In this document: piece by piece, positions 1-9,586 of the stretch
Numbering within the stretch: the first letter of the stretch is position 1
Layout: each line of letters opens with the position of its first letter
Origin: Amycolatopsis sp. A133
Lineage (GTDB): Bacteria; Actinomycetota; Actinomycetes; Mycobacteriales; Pseudonocardiaceae
Direction of reading: 5' to 3'
DNA: 64,000 nucleotides
NCBI RefSeq assembly: GCF_031082405.1
Contig: NZ_JAVHJU010000043.1
Span: forward strand, 62,001 to 126,000
Program-made: the position numbers and the translations under genes
The notes under the pieces: generated by a model
What the model was told of the DNA's origin: nothing
Seen by the model: the letters and a program-made list of their open reading frames with translations, nothing else
Databases searched by the model: none

Positions 1-3000
1 GCACGGTGGCCCCGACCTCGTCCGGATCGGACATCCGGTGCCAGGTCTTGATCGCGGTGACCTCGGTCGGGGCGTACACCGCGACGACCTCGGTGCCGGG
101 GCAGGCGCGCAGCAGTGTCCGGACGGCGGCGGCCGAGACGACGTCGCCGCCGGTCCAGACCTCGCGGACGGTGCGGAAACTCGCCGCGTGCTCGCCGGCG
201 AGGATCTGGAACAGCCCCGAGGGAGCTTGCACGAGCGTCACCCGGCGCTCGGTGACCGTGCGGGTGAGCACGGCGGGGTCGAGCGGGCCGGCCGGGGCGA
301 GCACGATGCGGCCGCCGGTGACCAGCGGCGCCCAGATCTCCGTGGTGGACGCGTCGAACGCGATCGGCGAGTGCAGCAGGACGGCGTCGTGGGCACCGGA
401 GCGGAACCCGCCGTCGGCGAGCAGATCGGCCAGGTTGCGGTGGGTGGTGCCGACGCCCTTCGGCGTGCCGGTCGAGCCCGAGGTGTAGACGAGGTAGGCC
501 AGCTGGTCCGGGTGCACGGCCGGGAGCGGGACCCGGCTCCCGGCGGAAGGCTCCTCGCCCGCGACGAGCACCGGGCAGCCGGCCTCGACGGCGATCGGGT
601 GGTCGCGGTGCTCGCCGTCCACCAGCAGCACGGTGGCGTCGGCGTCGCCGAGGATCGTGCGCAGGCGCGGGAGCGGGTAGCGGTCGTCGAGCGGCACGTA
701 GGTCCCGCCCGCCCGCGCCGCCGCGACGATCGCCACGACGAGGCCGATGCCGCGCCCGGCCAGGATCGCGATGCGTTCCTCCGGCCGGAAACCGCGGGCG
801 ACGAGGTGCCGGGCCAGCCGGTCCGCCCGCGCCGACAGCACGCCGTACGTGAGGCTCGCACCGCCCTCGACCACGGCGACGGCGTCCGGCGTCGCGGTGG
901 CCTGCAGCGCGAAGAGCTCGGGCAGGGTCTGCCGGGGCAGCGGGGTGCCCGCGGCACCGCGGCCCAGTTCCAGCAGGCGCGCCCGCTCCCCCGCGCCGAG
1001 CAGGTCGATCGCGCTCAAGCGAAGGTCCGGCCGGACGGCGACCGCCCGCAGCAACGCGGTGAGCCGCGCCGCGATGGCCTCGGCGCTGCGGTGCTCGAAG
1101 AGATCGGCGGCGTAGACCAGCTCGCCGTGCAGGCCGGCCGGGCGGCCGCCGGGGCCGTGCCGCTCGTCGACGACGACGTTGAGGTCGAACTGGGCGTGGT
1201 GGTCCTCGATCGGTTCGAAGCGGGCGGCCAGGCCCGGGACGTCCAGGGTGGGCTCGGCCCGGTTGTCGTGCGTGACGACGGTCTGGAACAGCGGGTGGCG
1301 CCCGGGCACGCGAGCCGGGTTGAGCCGCTCGACCAGCGCCTCGAACGGCACGTCCCGGTGGTCGTACGCGGCGAGCGCGGTCGCGCGGACCCGGTCGAGC
1401 AGCTCGGCGAAGGTCGGGTTGCCGTCGGTGCGCGTGCGGAGCACGAGGGTGTTGACGAAAAAGCCGACGAGGTCGTGCAGTTCCTCGTCGTCCCGGCCGG
1501 CGACCGGGGTGCCGAGCGGGATGTCGTGGCCGGCGCCGAGCCGCGTCCACAGGGCCGCGACGGCCGCCTGCAGCACCATGAACATGCTGGCCCGGTGCTC
1601 GGCCGCGAGCTCGGCGAGCGCGGCGTGCACGCGCGCGTCCAGCGTGAACGGCACCTGGCCGCCCCGGTGGGTGGGGGTCGCGGGGCGGGGCCGGTCGTAG
1701 GGCAGCGGCAGTTCTTCCGGCAGGTCGCGCAGCACTTCGCGCCAGGCCTGCACGGACGTGTCGTCGAGGCGCTGACGCAGGGCGTAGTCGGCGTACTGGA
1801 CGCGCAACGGCGCCCAGCCGGGTGCCTCTCCGGCGCGCCGGGCGGCGTAGGCGGTGCCGAGGTCGCGCAGCAGCGGCGCGAGGGAGCCGCCGTCGCTGGC
1901 GATGTGGTGCAGGAGCAGCAACAGGACGTGCTCGCCGTCGCAGCGGAAGAGCCACGCGCGAAGCGGGATGTCGGTGGCGAGGTCGAAGACGGTCGCCGAA
2001 GCGCCGGCCAGCGCCGCGGCGAGCTCCTCCCCCGTCGCGCAGTCGACGATCGGCAGGTCCGGAAGGCAGGCGGGCAGGATGCGTTGCTCGGGACGGCCAT
2101 CGGTCGCGGGGAAGACCGTCCGCAGGCTCTCGTGCCGGGCCAGGACGTCGCCGATCGCGCGGCGCACGGCTCCGGCGTCCAGCTCGCCGGTCAGGCGCAG
2201 GGCGACCGGGGTGTTGTAGAGGGCGCTGGCGCCCTCTACCTGCTCGACGAACCAGAGGCGCTGCTGGGCGTACGACAGCGGCAGCCGATCGGGACGCACG
2301 GCGGCGCTCAGCGGGGTGCGGCCGGGGCCGGCGGCCCGCAGGCGGTGCGCGGCCCCGGCGACCGTGGGCGCCTCGAACAGCGCGCGGATCGGCAGCTCGA
2401 GGCCGAGCTCGGCGGCGATGCGACCGGTCAGGCGGGTGGCCAGGAGCGAGTGGCCGCCGAGGTCGAAGAAGCTGTCGTCGACGCCGACGCGGTCGAGCCC
2501 CAGCACGGCGGCGAACAGCTCGCCGAGCCGCGTTTCGAGGTCGGTCAGCGGGCGGTCCGGCGCGCCGCTTCCGGCCGGGAAATCGGGTGCGGGCAGGGCG
2601 GCCCGGTCGAGCTTGCCGTTGACGGTGAGCGGCAGCGCGGCCAACGGCACCACGGCCGCGGGCACCATGTACTCGGGCAGCTGCCGGGCGACGTGCTCGC
2701 GCAGCGCCGCGGACAAGTCGTCCGGGGCGTCCGCCGCGGGGACGACGTACGCCACCAGCCGCGGGCCGCCGGGCTCCTCGGTGCGGGCCACGACCGCCGC
2801 CCGGGTCACGGCGGGGTGCGCGGCCAGCACGGTCTCGATCTCGCCCGGCTCGATCCGGAAGCCGCGCACCTTGATCTGCTGGTCGGCCCGGCGGACGAAC
2901 TCGAGCACGCCGTCCGCCGTCCAGCGGCAGACGTCCCCCGAGCGGTACATGCGCTCACCGGGCGCACCGAAGGGGTCCGGCACGAAGCGCTCGGCGGTCA

Positions 3001-5458
3001 GGTCGGGGCGGTTGAGGTAGCCGCGGGCCAGCTGCACACCCGCGATGTACGCCTCCCCCGGAATACCCGGCGGCACCGGCCGCAGGCGGTCGTCGAGCAG
3101 GTAGACGCGGGTGTTGCGGATCGGGCGGCCGATGGGGGCGATCGCGGCGCCGTCCGGGACCGTCGCCGGTTCGTACGCCGGCTGCGAAGTCATGACGATC
3201 GTGGTCTCGCTGGGGCCGTACTCGTTGACCAGGGGCCAGCCCAGCTCCCGGACGACCCGGGCGGCCACGCGGCCGGACAGCGCCTCCCCCGCGCTGCGGA
3301 CCAGGCGCAGGCTGGTGATCGCCTCGGCGCGGGGCTCCTGCGCGAACGCGGCGAGCGCCGAAGGGACGAACTGGAGCACGGTCACGTCGTACCGCCGTAC
3401 CTGCTCGGCGAGGTAGGCGAAATCGCGCTGGGCGCCCGGGCGGGGCACCACGATCGCCGCGCCGGCCAGCAGCGGCCAGATCAGCTCGTTGATCGAGAGG
3501 TCGAAGCCGTACGCCGTCTTCTGCAGCACCCGGTCGGCGGGACCGAGCCGGAAGCGCTCCTGGGCCCAGGCGAAGTGGTTGACGAGCCCCTCGTGGGAGA
3601 GGACGACGCCCTTGGGCATCCCCGTCGAACCCGACGTGAAGATGACGTACGCGGGGTGCGCGGGACGCAGCCGCGGAGCCGGTACCGGGCCGGGTGGGTG
3701 ACCGGCGATCCGCGTGGCCGTACCGGGGTCGTCGAGCGCGATCCGGCGTACCGGGAAATCGGTGTCGTGCTGGTCACCGGAGGTCACGAGCAGGGCGGGA
3801 CGGCTCACCCGCAGGACGTTCTCCGCCCGCGCGGGGGGCAGGTCCGGGTCGAGCGGCACCAGCGCCGCACCCGCCTTGAGCACCGCCCAGATCGCGACGA
3901 CCTGCTCCGGCGAGCGTTCCATCGCCACCGCGACCGGTGTCTCCGGGCCCGCACCCGCCGCCGCCAGGTACCGGGCCAGCCGGTTCGCGCGGGCGTCGAA
4001 CTCGGCGTAGGTCCACCGCACGTCGTCGCTCAGCAGGGCCGTGGCCTGCGGATCCTCGGCCACCCGGGCGGCGAGCAGTTCCGGCAGGGTCGCGGTCTCG
4101 ATCGGGGCGGCGGTGTCGTTCCACGTGCGCAGGACCCGGCGGTGTTCGTCGGCGCTGAGCAGGTCGAGGGAGCCGATGGGCCGGTGCGGGTCGTCCGCGA
4201 CGGCCTCGAGCAGCCGGACCAGCCGGGTGAGCAGGCTCTGCGCGGTGCTTTTGTCGAACAGGTCGGCGGCGTAGTCGACGGTGATGCCGCCGTCCTCGGC
4301 GAAGTCGAAGACGAGGTCGAACCGGGCGACGGCGAGGTCGAAATCCTCCTCGCGGCATTCCAGGTCCCCGAGGCGGCCGGGCACCGGGGTCTGGCCGCCG
4401 AGCGTGACCAGCGTCTGGAAGAGCGGGTGGCGGCCGGGCACCCTGGCCGGCCCGAGCTGCTCGACGACCGTCTCGAACGGCGCGTCCTGGTGGTCGAAGG
4501 CGGCCAGGTCCGTCGCGCGGACGCGGGCCAGCAGCTCGGCGAAGGTGGGGTTGCCGCCGGTGGGGGTGCGCAGCACGAGCGTGTTCACGAAGAAGCCGAT
4601 CAGCGGGGTCAGCGCCTCGTCGGCCCGGCCGGCGACCGGGGTGCCCAGCGCGATGTCCTCGCCCGCGCCCAGCCGGGTGAACAGCGCGGCGATCGCCGCC
4701 TGCAGCACCATGAAGAGGCTCGCCCGCTCGGCCGTGGCCAGCGCGGTCAGGCGTTCGTGCCCGTGCTGCCCGACGCTCGCGGACACCCGGCCGGCCCGCA
4801 GCGACGGGTGGGCCGGACGGGGCCGGTCGTACGGCAGCGCCAGCTCCTCGGGCAGCCCGTCGAGGGCGATCCGCCAGTGGGCGAGCTGAGTGGCCAGCAC
4901 GCTGCCCGGCTCGTCGGCGGCACCCAGCAGCTCGCGCTGCCAGAGGGAGTAGTCGGCGTATTGGACCGGCAGCGGCTCCCGGACCGGCTTCCGCCCGGCG
5001 ACCCGCTGCGTGTACGCGTACCCGAGGTCGTCGAACAGCGGCCCCAGCGAAGCGCCGTCGCAGGCGATGTGGTGCAGGAGCAGCAGCAGGACGTGCTCCT
5101 CGCCGACCCGGAACAGCCAGGCGCGCAGCGGGATCCCGGTGACGATGTCGAACCCGTGCCCGGCCGCGGCCGCCAGTGCCGACCGCAGCTCGGCCTCCCC
5201 GGCGCACTCCCGGACGACCAGCTCGGGCCGGACCTGACCGGCGGGCAGGATCCGCTGCTCGGGCTGCCCGTCCACGGCGGGGTAGACGGTCCGCAGGCTC
5301 TCGTGCCGCTCGACCAGGTCGCCCAGCGCGGCCCGCAGTGCCGCCGCGTCGATCCGGCCGGACAGCCGCACCGCGATCGGCGTGTTGTACAGCGCGGTCG
5401 CCGGCTCGAACTGCTCGAGGAACCAGAGCCGCTGCTGCGCGTGGGACAGGGGGATCAT
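1..5458 (-). CDS. Non-ribosomal peptide synthetase, C-A-T-C-A (3' end beyond window)
   Basis: The minus-strand frame is open from ATG 5458 to base 1, about 1819 codons, so the C-terminus is outside the window. It opens directly with a condensation domain (MIPLSHAQQRLWFLEQ), with its HHIACDG motif near 5066. The first adenylation domain spans about 4180-2620 and has a TSGSTGMPKGV loop near 3620. The first carrier domain has FFDLGGHSLL, with the phosphopantetheine serine at residue 1004. A second condensation domain has HHIASDG near 1890, and the second adenylation domain is cut after its core A5 region. By-eye pocket residues are D-L-N-S-R-A-E-I-V for module 1 and D-A-T-G-W-G-V-A-I for module 2; I do not recognise the substrates. 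The start overlaps the LnmK-like stop by 4 bp, so translation is probably coupled to the precursor-supply genes upstream. No epimerisation domain is seen. Confidence 0.93.
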   Translation of the reverse strand, partial: MIPLSHAQQRLWFLEQFEPATALYNTPIAVRLSGRIDAAALRAALGDLVERHESLRTVYPAVDGQPEQRILPAGQVRPELVVRECAGEAELRSALAAAAGHGFDIVTGIPLRAWLFRVGEEHVLLLLLHHIACDGASLGPLFDDLGYAYTQRVAGRKPVREPLPVQYADYSLWQRELLGAADEPGSVLATQLAHWRIALDGLPEELALPYDRPRPAHPSLRAGRVSASVGQHGHERLTALATAERASLFMVLQAAIAALFTRLGAGEDIALGTPVAGRADEALTPLIGFFVNTLVLRTPTGGNPTFAELLARVRATDLAAFDHQDAPFETVVEQLGPARVPGRHPLFQTLVTLGGQTPVPGRLGDLECREEDFDLAVARFDLVFDFAEDGGITVDYAADLFDKSTAQSLLTRLVRLLEAVADDPHRPIGSLDLLSADEHRRVLRTWNDTAAPIETATLPELLAARVAEDPQATALLSDDVRWTYAEFDARANRLARYLAAAGAGPETPVAVAMERSPEQVVAIWAVLKAGAALVPLDPDLPPARAENVLRVSRPALLVTSGDQHDTDFPVRRIALDDPGTATRIAGHPPGPVPAPRLRPAHPAYVIFTSGSTGMPKGVVLSHEGLVNHFAWAQERFRLGPADRVLQKTAYGFDLSINELIWPLLAGAAIVVPRPGAQRDFAYLAEQVRRYDVTVLQFVPSALAAFAQEPRAEAITSLRLVRSAGEALSGRVAARVVRELGWPLVNEYGPSETTIVMTSQPAYEPATVPDGAAIAPIGRPIRNTRVYLLDDRLRPVPPGIPGEAYIAGVQLARGYLNRPDLTAERFVPDPFGAPGERMYRSGDVCRWTADGVLEFVRRADQQIKVRGFRIEPGEIETVLAAHPAVTRAAVVARTEEPGGPRLVAYVVPAADAPDDLSAALREHVARQLPEYMVPAAVVPLAALPLTVNGKLDRAALPAPDFPAGSGAPDRPLTDLETRLGELFAAVLGLDRVGVDDSFFDLGGHSLLATRLTGRIAAELGLELPIRALFEAPTVAGAAHRLRAAGPGRTPLSAAVRPDRLPLSYAQQRLWFVEQVEGASALYNTPVALRLTGELDAGAVRRAIGDVLARHESLRTVFPATDGRPEQRILPACLPDLPIVDCATGEELAAALAGASATVFDLATDIPLRAWLFRCDGEHVLLLLLHHIASDGGSLAPLLRDLGTAYAARRAGEAPGWAPLRVQYADYALRQRLDDTSVQAWREVLRDLPEELPLPYDRPRPATPTHRGGQVPFTLDARVHAALAELAAEHRASMFMVLQAAVAALWTRLGAGHDIPLGTPVAGRDDEELHDLVGFFVNTLVLRTRTDGNPTFAELLDRVRATALAAYDHRDVPFEALVERLNPARVPGRHPLFQTVVTHDNRAEPTLDVPGLAARFEPIEDHHAQFDLNVVVDERHGPGGRPAGLHGELVYAADLFEHRSAEAIAARLTALLRAVAVRPDLRLSAIDLLGAGERARLLELGRGAAGTPLPRQTLPELFALQATATPDAVAVVEGGASLTYGVLSARADRLARHLVARGFRPEERIAILAGRGIGLVVAIVAAARAGGTYVPLDDRYPLPRLRTILGDADATVLLVDGEHRDHPIAVEAGCPVLVAGEEPSAGSRVPLPAVHPDQLAYLVYTSGSTGTPKGVGTTHRNLADLLADGGFRSGAHDAVLLHSPIAFDASTTEIWAPLVTGGRIVLAPAGPLDPAVLTRTVTERRVTLVQAPSGLFQILAGEHAASFRTVREVWTGGDVVSAAAVRTLLRACPGTEVVAVYAPTEVTAIKTWHRMSDPDEVGATV

Positions 5459-6390
5459 GCCGGGCCTCCGGTCTCGATGGCGGTCGCCGCGACGAGCCGG
5501 CCCGTCGCCCGGTCTCGCATGGCCAGGTCGGCGATCTCTCGTCCCGGGTCCCGTGGGTCGCGCCACGACCGCAGGGTCACGGCGAACACCGTCCCCGGGT
5601 CCGCGTTGCCGAAATAGCCGATCCGCTGGTCGATCACCCTGCGCCGCAGGAACTGCTCGTCCGTGCGCCCGAGCGCGCGCCACGAGGCCAGCAGGGCCGT
5701 GTCGAACACCGAGAAGTACGACGCGAAGTACATGAGCCCGGCGCCGTTCAGGTCCCGCACCACGTCCAGCGCGTGCTCGCTGGTGCGCGCCCGCCCCGCC
5801 TCGGCGAAGCCCGCCGGGCCGTCCGGGTGGAAGCCGCCCTGGGCACGGGCCCGGCCCACCTCGGCACGCGGCGAGTACTCGGTGGGCAGCACGGGCAGGT
5901 GCTCGTAGGCGAAGTCCGGCGGCGCCAAGCGGGTCAGCCCTTCGTTGCTGCCGGCCGTGCGGCGGGCGACCCAGCGGTTGAAGTTCTCGACGTACATGCA
6001 GTCGGGGTGCGGGCGTTCGTGGAACTCGCCCGCCGTCAGGGGCTCCCCGGGTGCGAACAGGCCCGCGGGCGCCAGCCGGTGCAGGGTGAGGACCGACTGG
6101 CTGCCGAGCTGGAAGACCCGGGACGTCACGGTCAGCTCGTCGCCGAACGTCAGCCCGTGCGGGTGCACCACGGCACCGCCGCGCACCCGGTAGTAGTAGA
6201 AGGACAGGTACGCGGGATCGCCGGCGGCCGTCCGGGCGGTGTGGACGTTCACGCCGCACGACTGGGCCACCGCTTCCCAGGTCCAGTCGCCGATGCGGCC
6301 GAAGATCAGGGAGTCCCCGCTGCACATGCCCGGCGCCACCACGACGTCGCGGCTGAGCGTTCCGTCCGGGACGACGGTGGTCGCGGTCAT
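5455..6390 (-). CDS. LnmK-like bifunctional acyltransferase/decarboxylase (hot-dog fold)
   Basis: The protein is 311 aa. The stretch GMCSGDSLIFGRIGDWTWE followed by YLSFYYYRVRG and LTFGDELTVTSRVF resembles the LnmK/Pnap_2097 biosynthetic family of double hot-dog proteins. LnmK of leinamycin biosynthesis takes methylmalonyl-CoA and leaves propionyl on an acyl carrier protein. A discrete ACP lies two genes upstream at 7478-7708, as expected for such a partner. The ATG at 6390 overlaps the aminotransferase stop (ATGA) and the stop overlaps the NRPS start. The inferred role is to make a propionyl-type starter on the ACP for the neighbouring aldehyde/aldol chemistry. Family recognition is from memory; the substrate is inferred. 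Confidence 0.68.
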   Translation of the reverse strand: MTATTVVPDGTLSRDVVVAPGMCSGDSLIFGRIGDWTWEAVAQSCGVNVHTARTAAGDPAYLSFYYYRVRGGAVVHPHGLTFGDELTVTSRVFQLGSQSVLTLHRLAPAGLFAPGEPLTAGEFHERPHPDCMYVENFNRWVARRTAGSNEGLTRLAPPDFAYEHLPVLPTEYSPRAEVGRARAQGGFHPDGPAGFAEAGRARTSEHALDVVRDLNGAGLMYFASYFSVFDTALLASWRALGRTDEQFLRRRVIDQRIGYFGNADPGTVFAVTLRSWRDPRDPGREIADLAMRDRATGRLVAATAIETGGPA

Positions 6391-7481
6391 GCCGGCACCC
6401 CCTCCTCGGGTTTCCCCGCGCTGCACCACGCCGCCGCGGCGGCGAGGAAGTCGTCGTTGTCTTCCGGGCTGCCGACGGTCACGCGGACGCCCTGGCCCGC
6501 GAAGCACCGCACCGCGACCCGGCGGGCGGCGCACCAGCCGGCGAAACGCCCGGCGGCCTCGCCCAGCCGCAGCCACAGGAAGTTCGCCTGGCTCGGCGGC
6601 ACGTCCCAGCCCGCGCGCAGCAACACCGCGCGTACCCGGGTGCGCTCGGTGACGGTGGCGTCCGTGACCGCGCGCATCCGGGCCGGCTCGCGCAGCGCCG
6701 CCACCGCGGCGGCCTGCGCCACCGAGCCGACCGAGTACGCCGGCACGCCCTTGCGCAGCTGCTCGGCGACCCGCGCGTCGCCGACGAGGTAGCCCACCCG
6801 CAGCCCCGCCAGCCCGTACGCCTTGGAGAACGTCCGCAGCACCACGACGTTGGGCCGGTCGCTCGTCAGGCGCGGGAAGGCGGCGAGGTCGCGGACGTAT
6901 TCGGCGTAGGCCTGGTCGATCGCGACGAGGCAGGTGGGCGGCACCCGGTCCAGGAACGCCGCCAGCTCGGCCGCCGGCACCGTCGTCCCCGTCGGGTTGT
7001 TGGGGTCGCAGACCACCACGAGCCCGGTCCGCGCGGTGATCCGCTCCGCCATGGCCACCAGGTCGTGGACGTGCCCGGTCAGCGGCACCTGGACCGGACG
7101 CACTCCGGCCAGCTCGGCCAGGGGCCGGTACAGCTCGAAGGAGGGCTGCGCCAGCACCGCCTCCGCCCCCGGCTCGGCGACGGCCTGGAAGAGCAGCTGC
7201 AGCAACGCCACCGATCCGGCGCCGGCCACGAACCGCTCCGGCCCGATCCGGTGCGTCCGGGCCAGCTCGGCCACCAGCTCCGTGCACCCCGGGTCGGGGT
7301 AGCGGTGCACCGCCGCCGCGGCCCGGGCGGCCGCGTCCACCGCCGGGCGCGGCGGCGCCTCCGGCGACTCGTTCGCCGACAGCAGGCGGGGCTGCGGCAC
7401 CGCGTGGACGCCCTCGGTGGGGCGGTAGCCGGGCAGGTCGTACAGGGCGCGGCGCAGGTGCGGCAGCGGCTTCGGGTTCAC
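6387..7481 (-). CDS. HisC-type PLP aminotransferase (fold type I)
   Basis: This 364-aa protein matches the histidinol-phosphate aminotransferase class by length and motifs. LSANESP is near the N-terminus, CDPNNPTGT lies mid-protein, and RTFSKAYGLAGLRVGY contains the PLP lysine K220. In natural-product clusters this fold commonly interconverts 2-oxo acids and amino acids. The flanking genes could make a 4-hydroxy- or 4-enoyl-2-oxo acid, so its likely job is to aminate that product before NRPS loading. It overlaps the ACP stop and the LnmK-like start by 4 bp each. A second enzyme of the same class lies at 14804-15877, so the two probably serve different keto acids. It is not flanked by histidine-pathway genes, which argues against a primary role. 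Confidence 0.85.
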   Translation of the reverse strand: MNPKPLPHLRRALYDLPGYRPTEGVHAVPQPRLLSANESPEAPPRPAVDAAARAAAAVHRYPDPGCTELVAELARTHRIGPERFVAGAGSVALLQLLFQAVAEPGAEAVLAQPSFELYRPLAELAGVRPVQVPLTGHVHDLVAMAERITARTGLVVVCDPNNPTGTTVPAAELAAFLDRVPPTCLVAIDQAYAEYVRDLAAFPRLTSDRPNVVVLRTFSKAYGLAGLRVGYLVGDARVAEQLRKGVPAYSVGSVAQAAAVAALREPARMRAVTDATVTERTRVRAVLLRAGWDVPPSQANFLWLRLGEAAGRFAGWCAARRVAVRCFAGQGVRVTVGSPEDNDDFLAAAAAWCSAGKPEEGVPA

Positions 7482-7708
7482 GACGCCGCCTTGCGCTCGG
7501 CCACCAGCCGGGCGACGTCCTCGACCGTCACCGTGTCCAGCAGCTCCCAGTCGTGGACCACAACGCCGAGCCGCACGTCGAGCAGCTCGGCCAGCTCCAC
7601 CACCGCGAGGGAGTCCAGCCCGATCTCCTCGCGGGTCGCGGCCGGGCGGATGTCGTCGGCCCGGACGCGCATGGAGCGGACCAGGATGTCCTTGACCACC
7701 TCGTACAC
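7478..7708 (-). CDS. Discrete acyl carrier protein
   Basis: This 76-aa acidic protein has the carrier motif EIGLDSLAVVE, in which S33 would receive the 4'-phosphopantetheine arm. Length and motif fit a free-standing ACP of the kind that partners with LnmK-like enzymes. It sits 13 bp downstream of the aldolase, the only non-overlapping junction in this operon, and overlaps the aminotransferase start by 4 bp. It probably carries the acyl group made by the LnmK-like enzyme. The alternative is that it tethers the amino acid made by the operon. Confidence 0.9.
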   Translation of the reverse strand: MYEVVKDILVRSMRVRADDIRPAATREEIGLDSLAVVELAELLDVRLGVVVHDWELLDTVTVEDVARLVAERKAAS

Positions 7709-7721
7709 GGCCGAACCCCTC

Positions 7722-8729
7722 TCAGGTGTTCGTGCGCCGGCCCGCGAGGGCCAGCGCCACGTCGACGATGAGGTCCTCCTGGCCGGCGACCGCTTGCCGG
7801 CGGCCCAGCTCGAAGAAAACGTCGCGGGGGTCGACGCCCTCGCGCCGCGCGACGTCGAGGACCCGGCCCTTGAAGCCGGAGAACACCCCGGCCAGTCCGC
7901 TGACCACGCCGACCGAGTCGATCGTGGGCGGCGCGGGCATGAGCACCCGGCCGGCGACGTCCGCCGCGTCCAGCAGGCCGTACAGGTCGATGCCGGTCGG
8001 GTGGCCGAGCCGCTCCAGCACCGGCACCAGGACTTCGAGCTGCGTGTTGCCGGCCCCCGCGCCGAAACCGCGGGCGCAGGCGTCGATGACGGTCGCCCCG
8101 GCCCGCACCGCGGCGACCGAGTTGGCGATCGCCATGCCCAGGTTGTTGTGGCCGTGGAACAGGACCGGCACCCCGGTCGCCTCGCGGATGGCGGTGATCC
8201 GCTCGGTCACGTCCTCCGGCAGGTAGTGCCCGGCCGAGTCCATGATCCCGACCGCCACCGCGCCGGCGGAGACCAGCTTCGCCGCCTCACCCGCCAGCCG
8301 GACCGGGGTCGCCATGTGGCTCATCAACAGCACGCCCTGCGCTTCGACACCCTGCTCGCGCAGCCAGCCCAAGTGCCGCTCCGCGAGGTCGGCCTCGGTG
8401 CAGTGGGTGCCGATCCGCACGATGTCCACGCCACGGGCCACCGCCATCCGCAGGTCCGCGGTCGTGCCCCAGCCGGGCAGCATGAAGGTGGCCATCCTGC
8501 TGTTCGGCAGCGCCGCCCGGACGGTCTCCAGCATCTCCTCGTCGGACAGCTTCGCCCGTCCCGCCTGCAGCGAGGAGGCTCCGAGGCCGTTGCCGTGCCC
8601 GACCTCCACGACGGGGATGCCGGCCGCGTCGGCCGCTCGCGCGTACGCCCGCAGCTGCTCCGCGTCGAGCTGGTGGCCCACCGCGTGGTGGCCGTCGCGC
8701 AGCGTCGGGTCGTAAATGACGACGGTCAT
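7722..8729 (-). CDS. 4-hydroxy-2-oxovalerate aldolase family (BphI/DmpG type)
   Basis: This 335-aa protein belongs to the DRE-TIM metallolyases. YDPTLRDGHH near the N-terminus carries the catalytic Arg and the metal Asp, and FHGHNNLGMAIANS supplies the metal-binding His pair. Family members reversibly split 4-hydroxy-2-oxo acids into pyruvate and a short aldehyde, and they channel aldehyde to or from a partner dehydrogenase. That partner is the adjacent gene, overlapping by 4 bp (start ATG 8729). In degradation operons the set serves aromatic meta-cleavage, but no ring-cleaving dioxygenase is present here. I infer synthesis: aldehyde plus pyruvate gives a 4-hydroxy-2-oxo acid. Confidence 0.92.
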   Translation of the reverse strand: MTVVIYDPTLRDGHHAVGHQLDAEQLRAYARAADAAGIPVVEVGHGNGLGASSLQAGRAKLSDEEMLETVRAALPNSRMATFMLPGWGTTADLRMAVARGVDIVRIGTHCTEADLAERHLGWLREQGVEAQGVLLMSHMATPVRLAGEAAKLVSAGAVAVGIMDSAGHYLPEDVTERITAIREATGVPVLFHGHNNLGMAIANSVAAVRAGATVIDACARGFGAGAGNTQLEVLVPVLERLGHPTGIDLYGLLDAADVAGRVLMPAPPTIDSVGVVSGLAGVFSGFKGRVLDVARREGVDPRDVFFELGRRQAVAGQEDLIVDVALALAGRRTNT

Positions 8730-9586
8730 GCCTGCCCCGCATAGAGTTCGGCCACGCGCACGGCGGCGGAGTTGATGATCTCGAGGTTCCCGGCGTACGC
8801 CGGGATGCGCCCGCCGGTCGCGCTCACCTCGACGGCGACGAACGCGCGGCCGGCGCCGACCACGCACGCGGCCACGCGGTAGCCGGGCACGTAGGTCCGC
8901 ATCCGCTGTTCGGTGGCGAGGACGGCTTCGGAAACGAACGCCTCGTCCAGGTCCGCGCCGAGCAGCGTCACCGCGACCCGGAACGTCGCCGGCGGGCGGG
9001 CCGGGCTGATGTTGAGCAGCGCCTTGACCTGCTTCACCCCGGTGAACCGGGTAACCGCCTCCTGCGTGGTGGCGACGTACTCGTCCAGGTTCAGCCGGGT
9101 CGCGCGGCCCACCCCGGGGCCGGCCGCCGTGGTCACGACTTCGATGTACTCGGCGTCGTTCGCCCGGGTGATCGCGTGCAGCAGCGGCAGCACGGCCTGG
9201 CCGCCGCAGCTGATCATGCTCAGGTCCGGGTGCGCCAGCGCGTCGGCGTCGTTCACCCCCGGCACCACCATGTGCCCGGCGTTGCTCGGCGTCAGGTCGA
9301 CCAGCAGCGTGCCCGTGCCCCGCAGCAGCTCGGCGTGCTCCGCGTGCGCGGTGGCGTCCGTCGCGTCGAACACGATCCGCGGCGGACGGCCGCGGGCCAG
9401 CAGCGCCCGGATCCCGCCGCCGGTCGTGGTGATGCCCGCGTCCGCCACCTTGCGCAGCCCGGCCGCGCCGGCGTCGCGGGCCACGACCAACGCGCAGTCC
9501 AGCAGCGGCGAGCGGTGCACCAGGTCCGCCAGGCCCGTGCCGATCAAGCCGGCGCCGAGCACCGCCGCGGGCATCGGAGCGGTCAC
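8726..9586 (-). CDS. Acetaldehyde dehydrogenase (acylating), BphJ/DmpF type
   Basis: This 286-aa NAD-dependent enzyme has an N-terminal Rossmann motif (VLGAGLIGTGLA) and the catalytic cysteine C127 in SMISCGGQA. It is slightly shorter than usual for the family (about 300-315 aa). The enzyme interconverts short acyl-CoA and aldehyde and normally forms a channelling complex with the aldolase encoded next to it. It overlaps both neighbours by 4 bp. In this biosynthetic setting it could reduce an acyl thioester, perhaps the propionyl group from the LnmK-like enzyme, to the aldehyde used by the aldolase. Whether it accepts an ACP thioester is unknown. Confidence 0.92.
   Translation of the reverse strand: MTAPMPAAVLGAGLIGTGLADLVHRSPLLDCALVVARDAGAAGLRKVADAGITTTGGGIRALLARGRPPRIVFDATDATAHAEHAELLRGTGTLLVDLTPSNAGHMVVPGVNDADALAHPDLSMISCGGQAVLPLLHAITRANDAEYIEVVTTAAGPGVGRATRLNLDEYVATTQEAVTRFTGVKQVKALLNISPARPPATFRVAVTLLGADLDEAFVSEAVLATEQRMRTYVPGYRVAACVVGAGRAFVAVEVSATGGRIPAYAGNLEIINSAAVRVAELYAGQA

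Noticed and set aside
38..5617. Very long plus-strand open frame opposite the left NRPS
   Set aside because: It is antisense to a clear NRPS, is low-complexity in Arg/Gly/Ala and has no domain. Long antisense frames are expected at this GC content.
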